Source: Mycobacterium sp. 4858 (GTDB taxonomy: Bacteria; Actinomycetota; Actinomycetes; Mycobacteriales; Mycobacteriaceae). Taken from it: 64,000 bases of DNA. The notes below the pieces were generated by a model. It saw only the letters and a list, made by a program, of their open reading frames with translations. It searched no databases and was not told the DNA's origin. The position numbers were made by a program, and so were the translations under genes. Positions 44,525 through 53,958 of this stretch are shown here, in pieces; position 1 is the stretch's first letter; each line of letters opens with the position of its first letter. The DNA lies in the NCBI RefSeq assembly GCF_900240975.1, contig NZ_LT968776.1, forward strand, positions 2,227,482-2,291,481. Reading direction: 5' to 3'.

Positions 44525-47437
44525 GTGACCGACTCCCCGACCACCGCCGCCGCGGGCAACTCCGGTGCCGTTCAGACGGACTCCGATGCACCGACGTATC
44601 GCTACACCGCGGCGCTGGCGGGGCGGATCGAGAGCACCTGGCAGGAGAACTGGGCCAGGCTCGGCACGTTCAACGTGCCCAACCCGGTCGGTTCGCTGGC
44701 CCCGACGGACGGCACCCCGGTCCCCGCTGACAAGTTGTTCGTGCAGGACATGTTTCCCTATCCCTCGGGGGAGGGACTGCACGTCGGCCACCCCTTGGGC
44801 TACATCGCCACCGACGTCTACGCCCGCTACTACCGGATGACGGGACATAACGTCCTGCACGCGTTGGGTTTCGACGCCTTCGGGCTGCCAGCCGAGCAGT
44901 ACGCCGTGCAGACCGGCACCCATCCGCGCACCCGGACCGAGGCCAACGTGGTGAACTTCCGGCGTCAGCTGGGCCGGCTGGGCCTGGGTCACGACAGCCG
45001 GCGCAGCTTTTCGACCACCGACGTCGAGTTCTACAAGTGGACGCAATGGATCTTCCTGCAGATCTACAACGCCTGGTTCGACACCGCGGCCGGCAAGGCC
45101 CGCCCGATCACCGAGCTGATCGCCGAATTCGACTCCGGCATAAGGAACCTCGAGGACGGACGGGACTGGGCCACGTTGTCGGTGGGGGAGCGGGCCGACG
45201 TGATCGACGGCTACCGCCTGGTCTACCGCGCCGACTCGATGGTGAATTGGTGCCCCGGGCTCGGCACGGTGCTGGCCAACGAGGAGGTCACCGCAGACGG
45301 CCGCAGCGATCGCGGCAACTTCCCAGTCTTCCGGAAGCGGTTGCGGCAGTGGATGATGCGCATCACCGCCTACGCCGACCGGCTGCTCGACGACCTGGAC
45401 GTGCTGGACTGGCCGGAACCCGTCAAGACCATGCAACGCAATTGGATCGGCCGCTCCACCGGCACCCGGGCGCTGTTCTCGGCGCACGGCACCGGCGGCG
45501 AGACGGTCGACATCGAGGTGTTCACCACCCGGCCCGACACCATGTTCGGTGCCACCTACCTGGTGCTGGCTCCCGAGCACGACCTGGTCGACGGGCTGAT
45601 CGCTGTCGCCTGGCCGGAGGGCACCGACCCGCGGTGGACGTACGGCGCCGCGACGCCGGGGGAGGCGGTCGCCGCCTACCGACGGGCGATCGCGGCGAAG
45701 TCCGACCTCGAGCGCCAGGAGAGCAGGGACAAGACCGGGGTCTTTCTCGGCAGTTACGCGACCAACCCCGCCAACGGGAAACCGGTGCCGATCTTCATCG
45801 CCGACTACGTGCTGGCCGGCTACGGCACCGGCGCGATCATGGCGGTTCCTGGCCACGACCAGCGCGACTGGGACTTCGCCAACGAATTCGGCCTGCCGAT
45901 CGTGGAAGTCATTGCCGGAGGCGATATCTCGGAGGCCGCGTACGCGGGGGACGGCGTGCTGGTCAATTCCGGTTACCTCGACGGGATGGACGTCGCGTCG
46001 GCCAAGGAGGCGATCACTGCCCGCCTGGAAGCGGACGGCCGCGGTTGGGCCAGGATCGAATTCAAGCTGCGGGACTGGCTTTTCGCCCGGCAACGCTACT
46101 GGGGCGAACCGTTTCCGATCGTCTACGACAGCGACGGGCGCGCCCACGCGCTCGGCGAGGCCGCGCTGCCGGTCGAGCTCCCCGATGTGCCCGACTATTC
46201 CCCGGTGCTGTTCGACCCCGACGACGCCGACAGCGAACCGTCGCCACCGCTGGCCAAGGCGACCGACTGGGTGCACGTCGAACTCGACCTGGGCGACGGC
46301 CTGCGGCCCTACACCCGCGACACCAACGTGATGCCGCAGTGGGCCGGCAGCTCCTGGTACGAACTGCGCTACACCGATCCGCACAACTCGGAGCGGTTGT
46401 GCGCCAAGGAGAATGAGGCTTACTGGATGGGCCCACGGCCCGCCGAGCACGGCCCGCAGGACCCCGGCGGTGTCGACCTCTACGTCGGGGGTGCCGAGCA
46501 CGCGGTGCTGCACCTGCTGTACGCGAGGTTCTGGCACAAGGTGTTGTACGACCTGGGCCACGTCAGTTCCCGGGAGCCGTACCGCCGCCTGGTCAACCAG
46601 GGTTACATTCAAGCCTTCGCCTACACCGATTCGCGCGGTTCATACGTTCCCGCCGAAGAGGTGGTCGAGCGCGCCGGCCGCTTCTTCTACGGGGGGCCGG
46701 ACGGCGAGATCGAGGTCTTCCAGGAATTCGGGAAAATCGGGAAGAGTCTCAAGAATTCGATCTCACCGGATGAGATCTGCGACGAGTACGGCGCGGACAC
46801 GCTGCGGGTCTACGAGATGTCGATGGGCCCGCTGGAGGCCTCTCGCCCGTGGGCCACCAAGGACGTCGTCGGGGCGCACCGCTTTCTGCAGCGGGTCTGG
46901 CGCCTAGTGGTCGACGAGCAGACCGGCACGACGCGGGTGCTCGACACGGACGGACCACAAGAGCTCGACAGCGGCACCCTGCGAGCGCTGCACCGCACCA
47001 TCGCGGGAGTTTCGGAAGACTATGCCGCGCTGCGCAATAACACCGCGGCCGCCAAGCTGATCGAATACACCAACCACCTGACCAAGGAACACCGCGATGC
47101 GGTGCCGCGGGCCGCGGTGGAGCCGCTGGTGCTGATGTTGGCGCCGATGGCCCCGCACCTGGCCGAGGAGCTGTGGCTGCGGCTGGGCCACACCACCTCG
47201 CTGGCGCATGGCCCGTTCCCGCAGGCCGATCCGGCCTATCTGGTCGACGACAGCGTCGAATATCCCGTGCAGGTCAACGGGAAGGTGCGCGGGCGAGTGG
47301 TGGTGGCCGCTGACGCCGACCAGGACACGCTGAAGGCCGCGGCGTTGTCGGACGAGAAGGTCCGCGCGTTCCTGGCGGGTGCCAGCCCGCGCAAGGTGAT
47401 CGTGGTCCCCGGCCGGCTGGTCAACCTGGTCGTCTGA
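44525..47437 (+). CDS. leuS: Leucyl-tRNA synthetase
   Basis: LeuS (970 aa) charges tRNA-Leu. It is a class I synthetase: FPYPSGEGLHVGHPLGYIAT (HIGH-type motif), a CP1 editing domain with the TTRPDTMFGATYLVLAPEHD block, the FARQRYWGEPFPIVYDSDGR region, the KMSKS-type loop GKIGKSLKNSISPDE, and an anticodon-binding C-terminal part. Length is the same as in M. tuberculosis (969). The GTG start follows a likely leaderless promoter. It is convergent with the SDR gene, with 11 bases between. Confidence 0.98.
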   Translation: MTDSPTTAAAGNSGAVQTDSDAPTYRYTAALAGRIESTWQENWARLGTFNVPNPVGSLAPTDGTPVPADKLFVQDMFPYPSGEGLHVGHPLGYIATDVYARYYRMTGHNVLHALGFDAFGLPAEQYAVQTGTHPRTRTEANVVNFRRQLGRLGLGHDSRRSFSTTDVEFYKWTQWIFLQIYNAWFDTAAGKARPITELIAEFDSGIRNLEDGRDWATLSVGERADVIDGYRLVYRADSMVNWCPGLGTVLANEEVTADGRSDRGNFPVFRKRLRQWMMRITAYADRLLDDLDVLDWPEPVKTMQRNWIGRSTGTRALFSAHGTGGETVDIEVFTTRPDTMFGATYLVLAPEHDLVDGLIAVAWPEGTDPRWTYGAATPGEAVAAYRRAIAAKSDLERQESRDKTGVFLGSYATNPANGKPVPIFIADYVLAGYGTGAIMAVPGHDQRDWDFANEFGLPIVEVIAGGDISEAAYAGDGVLVNSGYLDGMDVASAKEAITARLEADGRGWARIEFKLRDWLFARQRYWGEPFPIVYDSDGRAHALGEAALPVELPDVPDYSPVLFDPDDADSEPSPPLAKATDWVHVELDLGDGLRPYTRDTNVMPQWAGSSWYELRYTDPHNSERLCAKENEAYWMGPRPAEHGPQDPGGVDLYVGGAEHAVLHLLYARFWHKVLYDLGHVSSREPYRRLVNQGYIQAFAYTDSRGSYVPAEEVVERAGRFFYGGPDGEIEVFQEFGKIGKSLKNSISPDEICDEYGADTLRVYEMSMGPLEASRPWATKDVVGAHRFLQRVWRLVVDEQTGTTRVLDTDGPQELDSGTLRALHRTIAGVSEDYAALRNNTAAAKLIEYTNHLTKEHRDAVPRAAVEPLVLMLAPMAPHLAEELWLRLGHTTSLAHGPFPQADPAYLVDDSVEYPVQVNGKVRGRVVVAADADQDTLKAAALSDEKVRAFLAGASPRKVIVVPGRLVNLVV

Positions 47438-47448
47438 CCGGCGCCCAA

Positions 47449-48120
47449 TCAGCGGCCCGTCGGCCGCAGCACCACTTCGTGAACATGGCCGTCCCGTGGC
47501 GTGGCCACCACGTTGGCGACGGTGGCCGCGACGGTCTCCGGCTTGAGGAACTTGGCGGGTTCATACGTGCCGCCCTCGAACGCGACGAGCTCGCGCTGCA
47601 TCTCGCTGTCCGTGCGGCCGGGGTAGACCGTCGTCACCCGCAAGTCCGGCTCGTCGGCCCGCAGCGAGTCGGCGAACGCGCGCAACGCGAACTTGCTCGC
47701 CGAGTAGGAGGCCATACCGGGCGACACGTTGCGCCCGGCGCCGGAGTTGATGAAGACCACCTGACCACGGGCACGCCGCAGCGCGGGCAGCAGTGCCAGT
47801 GTAAGTTCCACCGGCCCAAGTACATTGACGGCGAAGGTGGCGCGCCACTGCTCGACGTCCGACTCGGCGACATGACCGGGGATGGACAGCCCGGCGTTGT
47901 GCACCAGCACGTCGAGTTCGTCCACGACCTCACAGGCGGCCTCGATATCGCCGGAGTCGGTCAGGTCCAATGGAAACGTCGTCGAGCTGAGTCGCTCCGC
48001 GACGGCGTCGAGCCGGTCAGAGGGCCGGCCGGCCAGCAGCAGGGCGTGGGTGGGGGCCAGTGCCGTGGCGATCGCGGAGCCGATGCCGCCGCCGGCTCCA
48101 GTGATGAGTGCAGTGGGCAT
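47449..48120 (-). CDS. Short-chain dehydrogenase/reductase
   Basis: This 223-aa classical SDR has the NAD(P)-binding motif TGAGGGIG (7-14), HNAG (74-77) and the catalytic S126, Y139 and K143 (YSASK). GRPSDR after the second strand suggests NADPH preference. It lies 48 bases after a MarR regulator in the same direction, and MarR genes commonly control such neighbours. From memory, this gene is absent at this position in M. tuberculosis. The substrate is unknown. Confidence 0.92.
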   Translation of the reverse strand: MPTALITGAGGGIGSAIATALAPTHALLLAGRPSDRLDAVAERLSSTTFPLDLTDSGDIEAACEVVDELDVLVHNAGLSIPGHVAESDVEQWRATFAVNVLGPVELTLALLPALRRARGQVVFINSGAGRNVSPGMASYSASKFALRAFADSLRADEPDLRVTTVYPGRTDSEMQRELVAFEGGTYEPAKFLKPETVAATVANVVATPRDGHVHEVVLRPTGR

Positions 48121-48168
48121 GTAAGGGAGTCTACGTGCGCAGCCAAAATGCCTGAATAGCAGGTACTT

Positions 48169-48672
48169 TCACGCCTCTTTACAGGCCGGCGGCTCGCCCG
48201 CGGGGCCGGGCGCCGGTTCGCCGCAGGCCAGCCGCTCCAGCGGCGCCAACGCCTGCATCAGGGTGCAGAGGTCGGACGCGGGGAGCTGACTGAGCATGGC
48301 GGCCAGGGAGGCGCGCCGGTTAGCCAGGGACTCGCCATGGACCGCGCGTCCCCGCGGCGTGATGTCGACCAGCACCGCCCGCAGGTCGGACGGGTCGCGG
48401 GAGCGTTTCACCAGCCCCAGCTTCTCCAGCCGGCGGATCGCCACGGTGGTGGTCGGGGTCCGCACCCGTTCGTGGGCCGCCAGGTCGGTCATCCGGATCG
48501 GCCCCTGATCCAGCAAGGTCACCAGGATCGACAATTGCGCCAACGTCAGTTCGCCCGCGGCCGCGCCGCTCGGGTCGCCCCGACGCAGAATTGAAAACAA
48601 TTTGGACAGCGCGCGGTGCAAACCTTCGGCAAGCTCGGTCACGTCGGCCGAGTTGGGTTCGCTGTCCGCCAT
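48169..48672 (-). CDS. MarR family transcriptional regulator (Rv0042c-like)
   Basis: This 167-aa regulator has the winged helix of MarR proteins: ELTLAQLSILVTLLDQGPIR, then MTDLAAHERVRTPTTTVAIR (recognition helix) and RLEKLGLVKRSRDPSDLRAV (wing). Flanking helices form the dimer. ATG 48672 gives MADSEPNSADVTELAEG; a TTG at 48708 would add 12 residues. A perfect palindrome lies 50 bases upstream. The SDR gene downstream is a likely target. Confidence 0.9.
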   Translation of the reverse strand: MADSEPNSADVTELAEGLHRALSKLFSILRRGDPSGAAAGELTLAQLSILVTLLDQGPIRMTDLAAHERVRTPTTTVAIRRLEKLGLVKRSRDPSDLRAVLVDITPRGRAVHGESLANRRASLAAMLSQLPASDLCTLMQALAPLERLACGEPAPGPAGEPPACKEA

Positions 48673-48721
48673 AACCGGGGAGTCTAACGCTATATCAGGC
48701 ACGTACAAGGTCGCTATGCCG

Positions 48722-48731
48722 ACTAATTAGT
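48722..48731. promoter_or_regulatory. Palindrome ACTAATTAGT upstream of the MarR gene
   Basis: A perfect 10-bp A/T-rich palindrome lies in the 72-base gap between the ABC ATPase gene and the MarR gene. Its A/T content is striking in this GC-rich genome. Placement fits an autoregulatory MarR operator or a promoter element. Confidence 0.4.
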
Positions 48732-48744
48732 GCAATGGTTGCGG

Positions 48745-49494
48745 TCAAAGTACCTGCGACAAGAATCGCTGTAGGCGTTCGGTCTGCGCGGCTTCGAAAA
48801 TCTGCTCCGGCGCCCCGGATTCCACGACCTTGCCGCGGTCCATGAAGACGACGGTGTCGGATGCCGAGCGGGCAAAACCCATTTCGTGGGTGACCACGAT
48901 CATCGTCATACCGTCGGCGCCGAGGTCGGCGATCAGTTGCAGAATCCCTTTCACCATTTCGGGATCCAGCGCCGACGTCGCCTCGTCGAAGAACATCACT
49001 TGCGGAGCCATCGCCAGCGCGCGGGCGATGGCCACTCGTTGTTGTTGGCCGCCGGAGAGCATGCCCGGCCGGGCATCGGCCTTGTGCTTCAGGCCAACTC
49101 GGTCCAACTGGGCCAGCGCCAGCTCGCGCGCCTCGTCGGTGTCCAGGCGCCGCAACTTACGCGGCGCCATCGCCACGTTCTTCAGCACGCTCAGATGCGG
49201 AAAGAGATTGAAATGCTGGAACACCATGCCGATGCGCTGCCGGAGCTCGTTGGGGTCGTCGCGGAGCACCGATCGGCCGTCCAACAGGATGTCGCCGCTA
49301 TCGGGTTCGTGCAGCCGGTTCAAGGTGCGCAACAGCGTTGACTTGCCGGAGCCGGACGGCCCGATCACCGCGACGGTGCTGCCGGCGGCAGCCTCGAAAT
49401 CGACCCCGCGCAGCACCTTGTTCCCGCCCAGGGTTTGGTGAATGTCCCTGGCGGCCAACGATACTGACCGACGTTCCGTGACCACGACGCTCAC
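48745..49494 (-). CDS. Polar amino-acid-type ABC transporter ATP-binding protein
   Basis: This 249-aa ATPase energises an amino-acid-type importer. Walker A GPSGSGKS (45-52), Q-loop FQHFNLFPHLSVLKNV, signature LSGGQQQRVAIARALA, Walker B VMFFDEATSALDPE and the H-loop VVTHEMGFA are intact. It is closest in style to GlnQ/HisP ATPases. The GTG at 49494 overlaps the stop of the permease gene (GTGA) and has AGGAG upstream; the much longer open frame is an artefact of the permease gene in another phase. Confidence 0.93.
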   Translation of the reverse strand: MSVVVTERRSVSLAARDIHQTLGGNKVLRGVDFEAAAGSTVAVIGPSGSGKSTLLRTLNRLHEPDSGDILLDGRSVLRDDPNELRQRIGMVFQHFNLFPHLSVLKNVAMAPRKLRRLDTDEARELALAQLDRVGLKHKADARPGMLSGGQQQRVAIARALAMAPQVMFFDEATSALDPEMVKGILQLIADLGADGMTMIVVTHEMGFARSASDTVVFMDRGKVVESGAPEQIFEAAQTERLQRFLSQVL

Positions 49495-51308
49495 GTGATC
49501 TCCTGTCCGAACGTGGTTGCCAGCATCTCTGCATTGTCGTCGGCGTCGGGGGCACGCCGGCCGCGGCGCAGGCGAGCGTCGATGTAATTGACCAGATGCG
49601 TTAACGGAATGGTCAATATCAGGTAGAAGAGGCCGGCAGCGACCAGCGGCGACAGGCTGCCGGTCTGTGCGTTCAGATCCCGGCCCACCTGGAAAAGCTC
49701 CCGCTGATCGGCAATCAGGCCAAGAAAGTACACCAAAGCGGAGGCCTTCAACAACCCGATGAACTGGTTGACCAAAGCCGGCAGCACCCGGCGTATCCCC
49801 TGCGGCACTACCACCAGCCGCATCGCGGTCGTATAGCTGAATCCCAGCGCTCGGGCGGCCTCCAACTGGCCCGGGTCCACACTTTGTATTCCGGAGCGCA
49901 GGATTTCGCCGATGTAGGCCGCGGCCATCAATCCCAACGCTGCAATTCCCAACGGGTAGGGATTCTTGTTGGTGAGATCGCCGACCAGTGGCCCGATGCC
50001 CATTCCGATGAGCAGGATGATCACGACTTCGGGAAGGCCCCGGAAAATATCGGTGTATACGCGGGCCGGCCAGCGCAGCCAACGCCGCTGCGAGATGCCC
50101 GCCATGGCCAGCACCATTCCGAGCGCCAGGCCGATCACGATCGCGCTGTTGGTCAGGATCAGCGTGTTCGGCAGCCCCGTCGTGAGCAGCACGGGGATGG
50201 CCCGTCGGTACATGTCCCAGTCGAAGAACGAGTCACGCAACTGGGCGAGCGTCGACTTGGGCGCGGCCGGATCCGCGACCGTGCGATGCCGGCTCGCCGC
50301 GATCGCGGCGAAGTCCGGCAGGTGTGGCACGGGGGCGGCTTTCGACCCGGGTTTCCAGCCCGGCGGCAGGCTGCGCGGTACCCATTCGCAGTACAGCTTG
50401 GCCCAGGTGCCGTCGGCGATCACAGAGTCCAGCCCGGAATTGAGCGCGTCGATCAGCGGCCTGTTCTCCCTGGCGACCGCGTAGGCCACGAAATTGCCTG
50501 CGCTGAAAGTGTTCGCGACCGTCACCGCGGGATCGCCCGGCCGGATGACGGTCGCGGCGAGGGTTCCGGGCGCCACCCATGCATCGATCTGCCGGGTCTT
50601 GAGGCTGGCGTACAGGGTGGCGAAGCCGGGGTACTTCACCGGTTGCAGGTGCAGGGTGTCGACGACGTAGGACTCCTCGACGGTGCCCTGGACGACACCG
50701 ATGCGCTGGCCGGCCGCCAGCTCGCTGAACTTGTGGATCGGAGAGCCGGGCGGCACCACGAGGGAGTAGAAGCCGAAGTCGTAACCGTTGGTGAACGCGA
50801 CGGTGCGTCGACGCTGTGTGGTGGCCTTCACCGACGCCGACCCCACGTCGAAGCGTCGGGAGGCCACCTGAGCGAGCAATGCGGAAAAGTCGGTGCTGAC
50901 GAAGCGGAGCTGTAGATGCAGCTTGTCGGCGATGGCGCGCAGCAGCAGGTTGTCGAAGCCGCTGAATTCACCGGTGGGATTGATGCAAATGTTGGGCGGG
51001 GCATCCGACAGCGTTCCCACCGTCAGCACGCCCGGCGTACCGAGGCCCAGCGCGCCGATGTCGACCGCGCTCAATGGTTCGACCGAATTCGTCGTTTCGC
51101 GGTCCTCCTCGGGAGTCGGCGGCGCCGCGGTGAGATCTTTGGGTAAGGCCATGGCGCTGTCCAAACCGGAAGGCGCGCATTGGTTCCAGTCGGCGGCGGC
51201 GGGCGCCGCCAGTCCGCCTGACGCCATCCCGCAGACCAGCACGATGGTTACGGTGAGTCCGAACAGCCTTCCGCGGCGCTGGGTGCGCCGGTCCGCGCGC
51301 GCATTCAT
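49491..51308 (-). CDS. ABC importer: substrate-binding protein fused to permease
   Basis: This 605-aa protein joins an export signal/anchor (about 12-40), a periplasmic-type type-3 solute-binding domain (about 85-310, LTVGTLSDAPP, FSGFDNLLLRAIADKL, RIGVVQGTVEESYV) and a His/Glu/Gln-type permease (about 375-590) with the EAA loop SGIQSVDPGQLEAARALGFS. Fusion keeps the binding protein next to its channel. A GTG 3 codons upstream is an alternative start. It is coupled to the ATPase gene downstream. Likely substrate: polar amino acid; unproven. Confidence 0.93.
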   Translation of the reverse strand: MNARADRRTQRRGRLFGLTVTIVLVCGMASGGLAAPAAADWNQCAPSGLDSAMALPKDLTAAPPTPEEDRETTNSVEPLSAVDIGALGLGTPGVLTVGTLSDAPPNICINPTGEFSGFDNLLLRAIADKLHLQLRFVSTDFSALLAQVASRRFDVGSASVKATTQRRRTVAFTNGYDFGFYSLVVPPGSPIHKFSELAAGQRIGVVQGTVEESYVVDTLHLQPVKYPGFATLYASLKTRQIDAWVAPGTLAATVIRPGDPAVTVANTFSAGNFVAYAVARENRPLIDALNSGLDSVIADGTWAKLYCEWVPRSLPPGWKPGSKAAPVPHLPDFAAIAASRHRTVADPAAPKSTLAQLRDSFFDWDMYRRAIPVLLTTGLPNTLILTNSAIVIGLALGMVLAMAGISQRRWLRWPARVYTDIFRGLPEVVIILLIGMGIGPLVGDLTNKNPYPLGIAALGLMAAAYIGEILRSGIQSVDPGQLEAARALGFSYTTAMRLVVVPQGIRRVLPALVNQFIGLLKASALVYFLGLIADQRELFQVGRDLNAQTGSLSPLVAAGLFYLILTIPLTHLVNYIDARLRRGRRAPDADDNAEMLATTFGQEIT

Positions 51309-51358
51309 CCCTGTCACCGTATCGACCGGCGGCCGGCTTCGTCGGGTGAGCGTCCGCT

Positions 51359-52099
51359 CTAGAGAGCCAGCGACGGCTCGACGCCCGCGGATTCGGCGTC
51401 GCCGAGCACCTCGAGCTGTCCGGGCACGACGGGCGTGAGGTCGTCGGACGGCGTGAACACCCTGCGCCGGGAAAGTTCGGCCAGCATGGTCTGGGCCGCC
51501 AGGTAGGAGCGACTCACGCAGGCGGCCCGTGCGGCCTCGGGATCGCGCCGGTTGATGGCGGAGGTCTCGTCTTCGTAGAACGGCAGCAGCTCGTCGCGGC
51601 CGCCTTGGTAGGTCAGCCAGAACACCCGGGGGATGAGGTTCTGCGAGGCGCGGATCGTGGCGTGGAGCCGCGGTCCGGCGTATTCGTCGTTGATGGTGCG
51701 CCGGTATTCCGCGGCGATGTCGCAGAAGGCCCGCGAATCCGTGGCGCTGCGCAGGGACCGCATAAAGGCGTCGAGTTGCCCGAGGATGCGCGGGGTCGGG
51801 CTGGTGGCCGCGCGCGCGGACGCGATGCCGTTGAGCAGGCCGTCGAGTTCGTGATGTTCGAGGACGGTGGCCTCGTCGAACCGTTCGACGAACGCTCCCC
51901 GGTGATAGCGGGTGGAGACAATGCCGTCGTGTTCGAGCTGAACCAGTGCCTCTTGAATGGGAACGCGGCTCACCCCGAGCCCCAGGGCGATTTCATTCCG
52001 ATCGACGCGGTCGCCGGTGCGCAACTTTCCCGTCAGCAAGAGGTGCAGGATGTGCGAAACAACCAGGTCCTTTTCTTTGACCCCGTATTTCTTCGGCAT
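51359..52099 (-). CDS. GntR family transcriptional regulator (Rv0043c-like)
   Basis: This 246-aa protein has an N-terminal GntR winged helix (about 10-75, GKLRTGDRVDRNEIALGLGV, SRVPIQEALVQLEHDGIVST) and an FCD/FadR-like helical effector domain. ATG 52099 gives MPKKYGVKEKDLVVSHIL like Rv0043c, with AAAGAG upstream. It is followed after 50 bases by the fused ABC importer, so it may control amino-acid uptake; M. tuberculosis lacks the transporter at this spot (from memory). Confidence 0.9.
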   Translation of the reverse strand: MPKKYGVKEKDLVVSHILHLLLTGKLRTGDRVDRNEIALGLGVSRVPIQEALVQLEHDGIVSTRYHRGAFVERFDEATVLEHHELDGLLNGIASARAATSPTPRILGQLDAFMRSLRSATDSRAFCDIAAEYRRTINDEYAGPRLHATIRASQNLIPRVFWLTYQGGRDELLPFYEDETSAINRRDPEAARAACVSRSYLAAQTMLAELSRRRVFTPSDDLTPVVPGQLEVLGDAESAGVEPSLAL

Positions 52100-52207
52100 T
52101 CGTTGTTGAGTCTCTTTCAAACCCGGTTTCGGCCAGCTAGCGCGAGAAGTTTCTCACGAGCGGGCTCGTACTTTCTGGTGTTTGACCGATAAATGGTTGC
52201 GACCGGT

Positions 52208-52993
52208 CTAACGATTGTCGCGCCATCGGCACAGCGCTTCAGCGGCGGTGAGGTCGTAATCCGGGCCATCACATGCCACGGTCAGCAGCGTGACACCGAG
52301 GCCGACGAGCGTTTCGGCGTTGTCGAGAAGTTTGCCGCCGTCCTGCAAGGCGGCCGAGCGTTCGATGCTCGCCGGGTCGCGGCCGACGTCGGCGCAGTGC
52401 CGGGCCAGGACCTGCGACTTCGCCGGGAACTCGTCGGCGGACGTGAAGCTGTGCCACACGTCGGCGTATTCGGCGACCAGACGGAGCGTCTTTCGCTCAC
52501 CCCCGCCACCGATCAGGACCGGGATGTCGCGGGTCGGTGGCGGGTTGAGCTTGGCCAGCCGCGTCTTGATGCGGGGCAGCGCGCCGGCGAGATCGTCGAG
52601 GCGGCTGCCCGCCGTGCCGAATTCGTAGCCGTACTCGTCGTAGTCCTTCTGCTTCCATCCCGAGCCGATGCCCAGTACCAGCCGGCCACCACCGATGTGG
52701 TCGACTGTGCGAGCCATGTCGGCCAGCAGTTCGGGATTTCGGTAGGAGTTGCACGTGACGAGTGCGCCGATGTGGATGCGGGAAGTCTGTTCGGCCCATG
52801 CGCCGAGCATCGTCCAGCATTCGAAATGCGCGCCGTCGGGATCGCCGTAGAGGGGGAAGAAGTGGTCCCAGTTGAAGGCGATGTCGACGCCGATGTCTTC
52901 GCAGCGACGCACCGCGTCACGAATTTGTCCGTACTGCGGCGCGTGCTGCGGCTGCAGTTGCACGCCGATGCGGATTGGCAGATCAGATGTCAT
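52208..52993 (-). CDS. LLM-class F420-dependent oxidoreductase (Rv0044c-like)
   Basis: This 261-aa protein has the luciferase-like TIM-barrel pattern: IGVQLQPQHAPQYGQIRDAV, FNWDHFFPLYGD, IGALVTCNSYRNPELLADMA, RLVLGIGSGWKQKDYDEYGY and IPVLIGGGGERKTLRLVAEY. Mycobacterial members mostly use coenzyme F420. The substrate is unknown. It lies 15 bases downstream of the alpha/beta hydrolase in the same direction, and the two are probably co-transcribed. Confidence 0.92.
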   Translation of the reverse strand: MTSDLPIRIGVQLQPQHAPQYGQIRDAVRRCEDIGVDIAFNWDHFFPLYGDPDGAHFECWTMLGAWAEQTSRIHIGALVTCNSYRNPELLADMARTVDHIGGGRLVLGIGSGWKQKDYDEYGYEFGTAGSRLDDLAGALPRIKTRLAKLNPPPTRDIPVLIGGGGERKTLRLVAEYADVWHSFTSADEFPAKSQVLARHCADVGRDPASIERSAALQDGGKLLDNAETLVGLGVTLLTVACDGPDYDLTAAEALCRWRDNR

Positions 52994-53008
52994 ACACCCA
53001 CCGTAGGG

Positions 53009-53923
53009 TCAGCGCCCGGCGAGCACCCCGCGCAGCAGGTCGATCAGGGCGAGCGGTTGGTCGCTTTGCACCGAGTGGCCCGCGTTCTCGACGACGTGTG
53101 CCGTGCGGAAATGCTTTGTGCGACGGCTTAATTCGGCGGCATCGTCGTCACTGACGAATCCGGACCTGCCGCCGCGGATGAGAGTGATCGGTGCCGACAG
53201 CCTGTCCACGTCATCCCAGAGGACGTCGAAATCCGGGAACTTGCGGATGGCGTCGTAGCGCCACGTCCACTTGCCGTTGTCCAGCCGGCGCGAGTTGTGA
53301 AACACGCCGCGGCGCAGGGCCTTCACCTCACGGTGCGGCGCCGCGGCGACGGTCAGGTCCAGCATGGCCTGGAAGCTTTCGAATTCGCGCTCGCCGTGCA
53401 TCAACGCCACGGTGCCCTGCTGTTCCTTGGTCATCTCCGAGTGGCGCTGCAGCGCGGACGGGGTGACGTCGATCAGGACGAGTTCGTTGACGAGTTCGGG
53501 CGCCACGGCGGCCAGCCGTATCGCCGTCAGGCCGCCCAGCGACATGCCCACGACCAGGTCGGCGCTCGGGGCGTGCTCTCGCAGCGCCGGCAACAGGGCG
53601 TCGGCGTTGATCTGCGGCGAGTAGTCGCCGTCCTCGCGCCAGGCCGAATGGCCGTGCCCGGGAAGGTCGACGGCCAGTGCGGGCTGGCGCAGGCCGACGA
53701 TCACGGTGTCCCAGGTGTGCGCGTTCTGGCCGCCGCCGTGCAGGAAGACGATCCGCGGGGGAGCGCCGCCCCAGCGCAGAGCGCTGATCTTCCCGTCGCC
53801 GGTGCCCGCCTCGACACGCTGCACGTCGGGCAGCGGACCGGTGATGCCGGCTTGCTCGGCGTTCTCGGAAAGCAGCGCGAACTCCGACAACCCATCCAGT
53901 TCGTCTTCGGAGATTTCGGTCAC
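53009..53923 (-). CDS. Alpha/beta hydrolase (Rv0045c-like esterase)
   Basis: This 304-aa esterase has the oxyanion element FLHGGGQNAHTWD, the nucleophile S128 in GMSLGG, and the catalytic His in VVENAGHSVQSDQP. A cap domain lies between about 150 and 215. M. tuberculosis Rv0045c (298 aa) is a characterised short-chain esterase of the same family. The N-terminus is acidic (MTEISEDELDGLSEFALLSE). A long hairpin separates it from ino1 upstream. Confidence 0.93.
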   Translation of the reverse strand: MTEISEDELDGLSEFALLSENAEQAGITGPLPDVQRVEAGTGDGKISALRWGGAPPRIVFLHGGGQNAHTWDTVIVGLRQPALAVDLPGHGHSAWREDGDYSPQINADALLPALREHAPSADLVVGMSLGGLTAIRLAAVAPELVNELVLIDVTPSALQRHSEMTKEQQGTVALMHGEREFESFQAMLDLTVAAAPHREVKALRRGVFHNSRRLDNGKWTWRYDAIRKFPDFDVLWDDVDRLSAPITLIRGGRSGFVSDDDAAELSRRTKHFRTAHVVENAGHSVQSDQPLALIDLLRGVLAGR

Positions 53924-53958
53924 GGTCTACAGACACTAGCGCCGAGGACGCCCCAACG

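Noticed and set aside
44510..46612. 700-codon minus-strand frame opposite leuS
   Set aside because: Shadow of leuS; the real frame carries all synthetase motifs.
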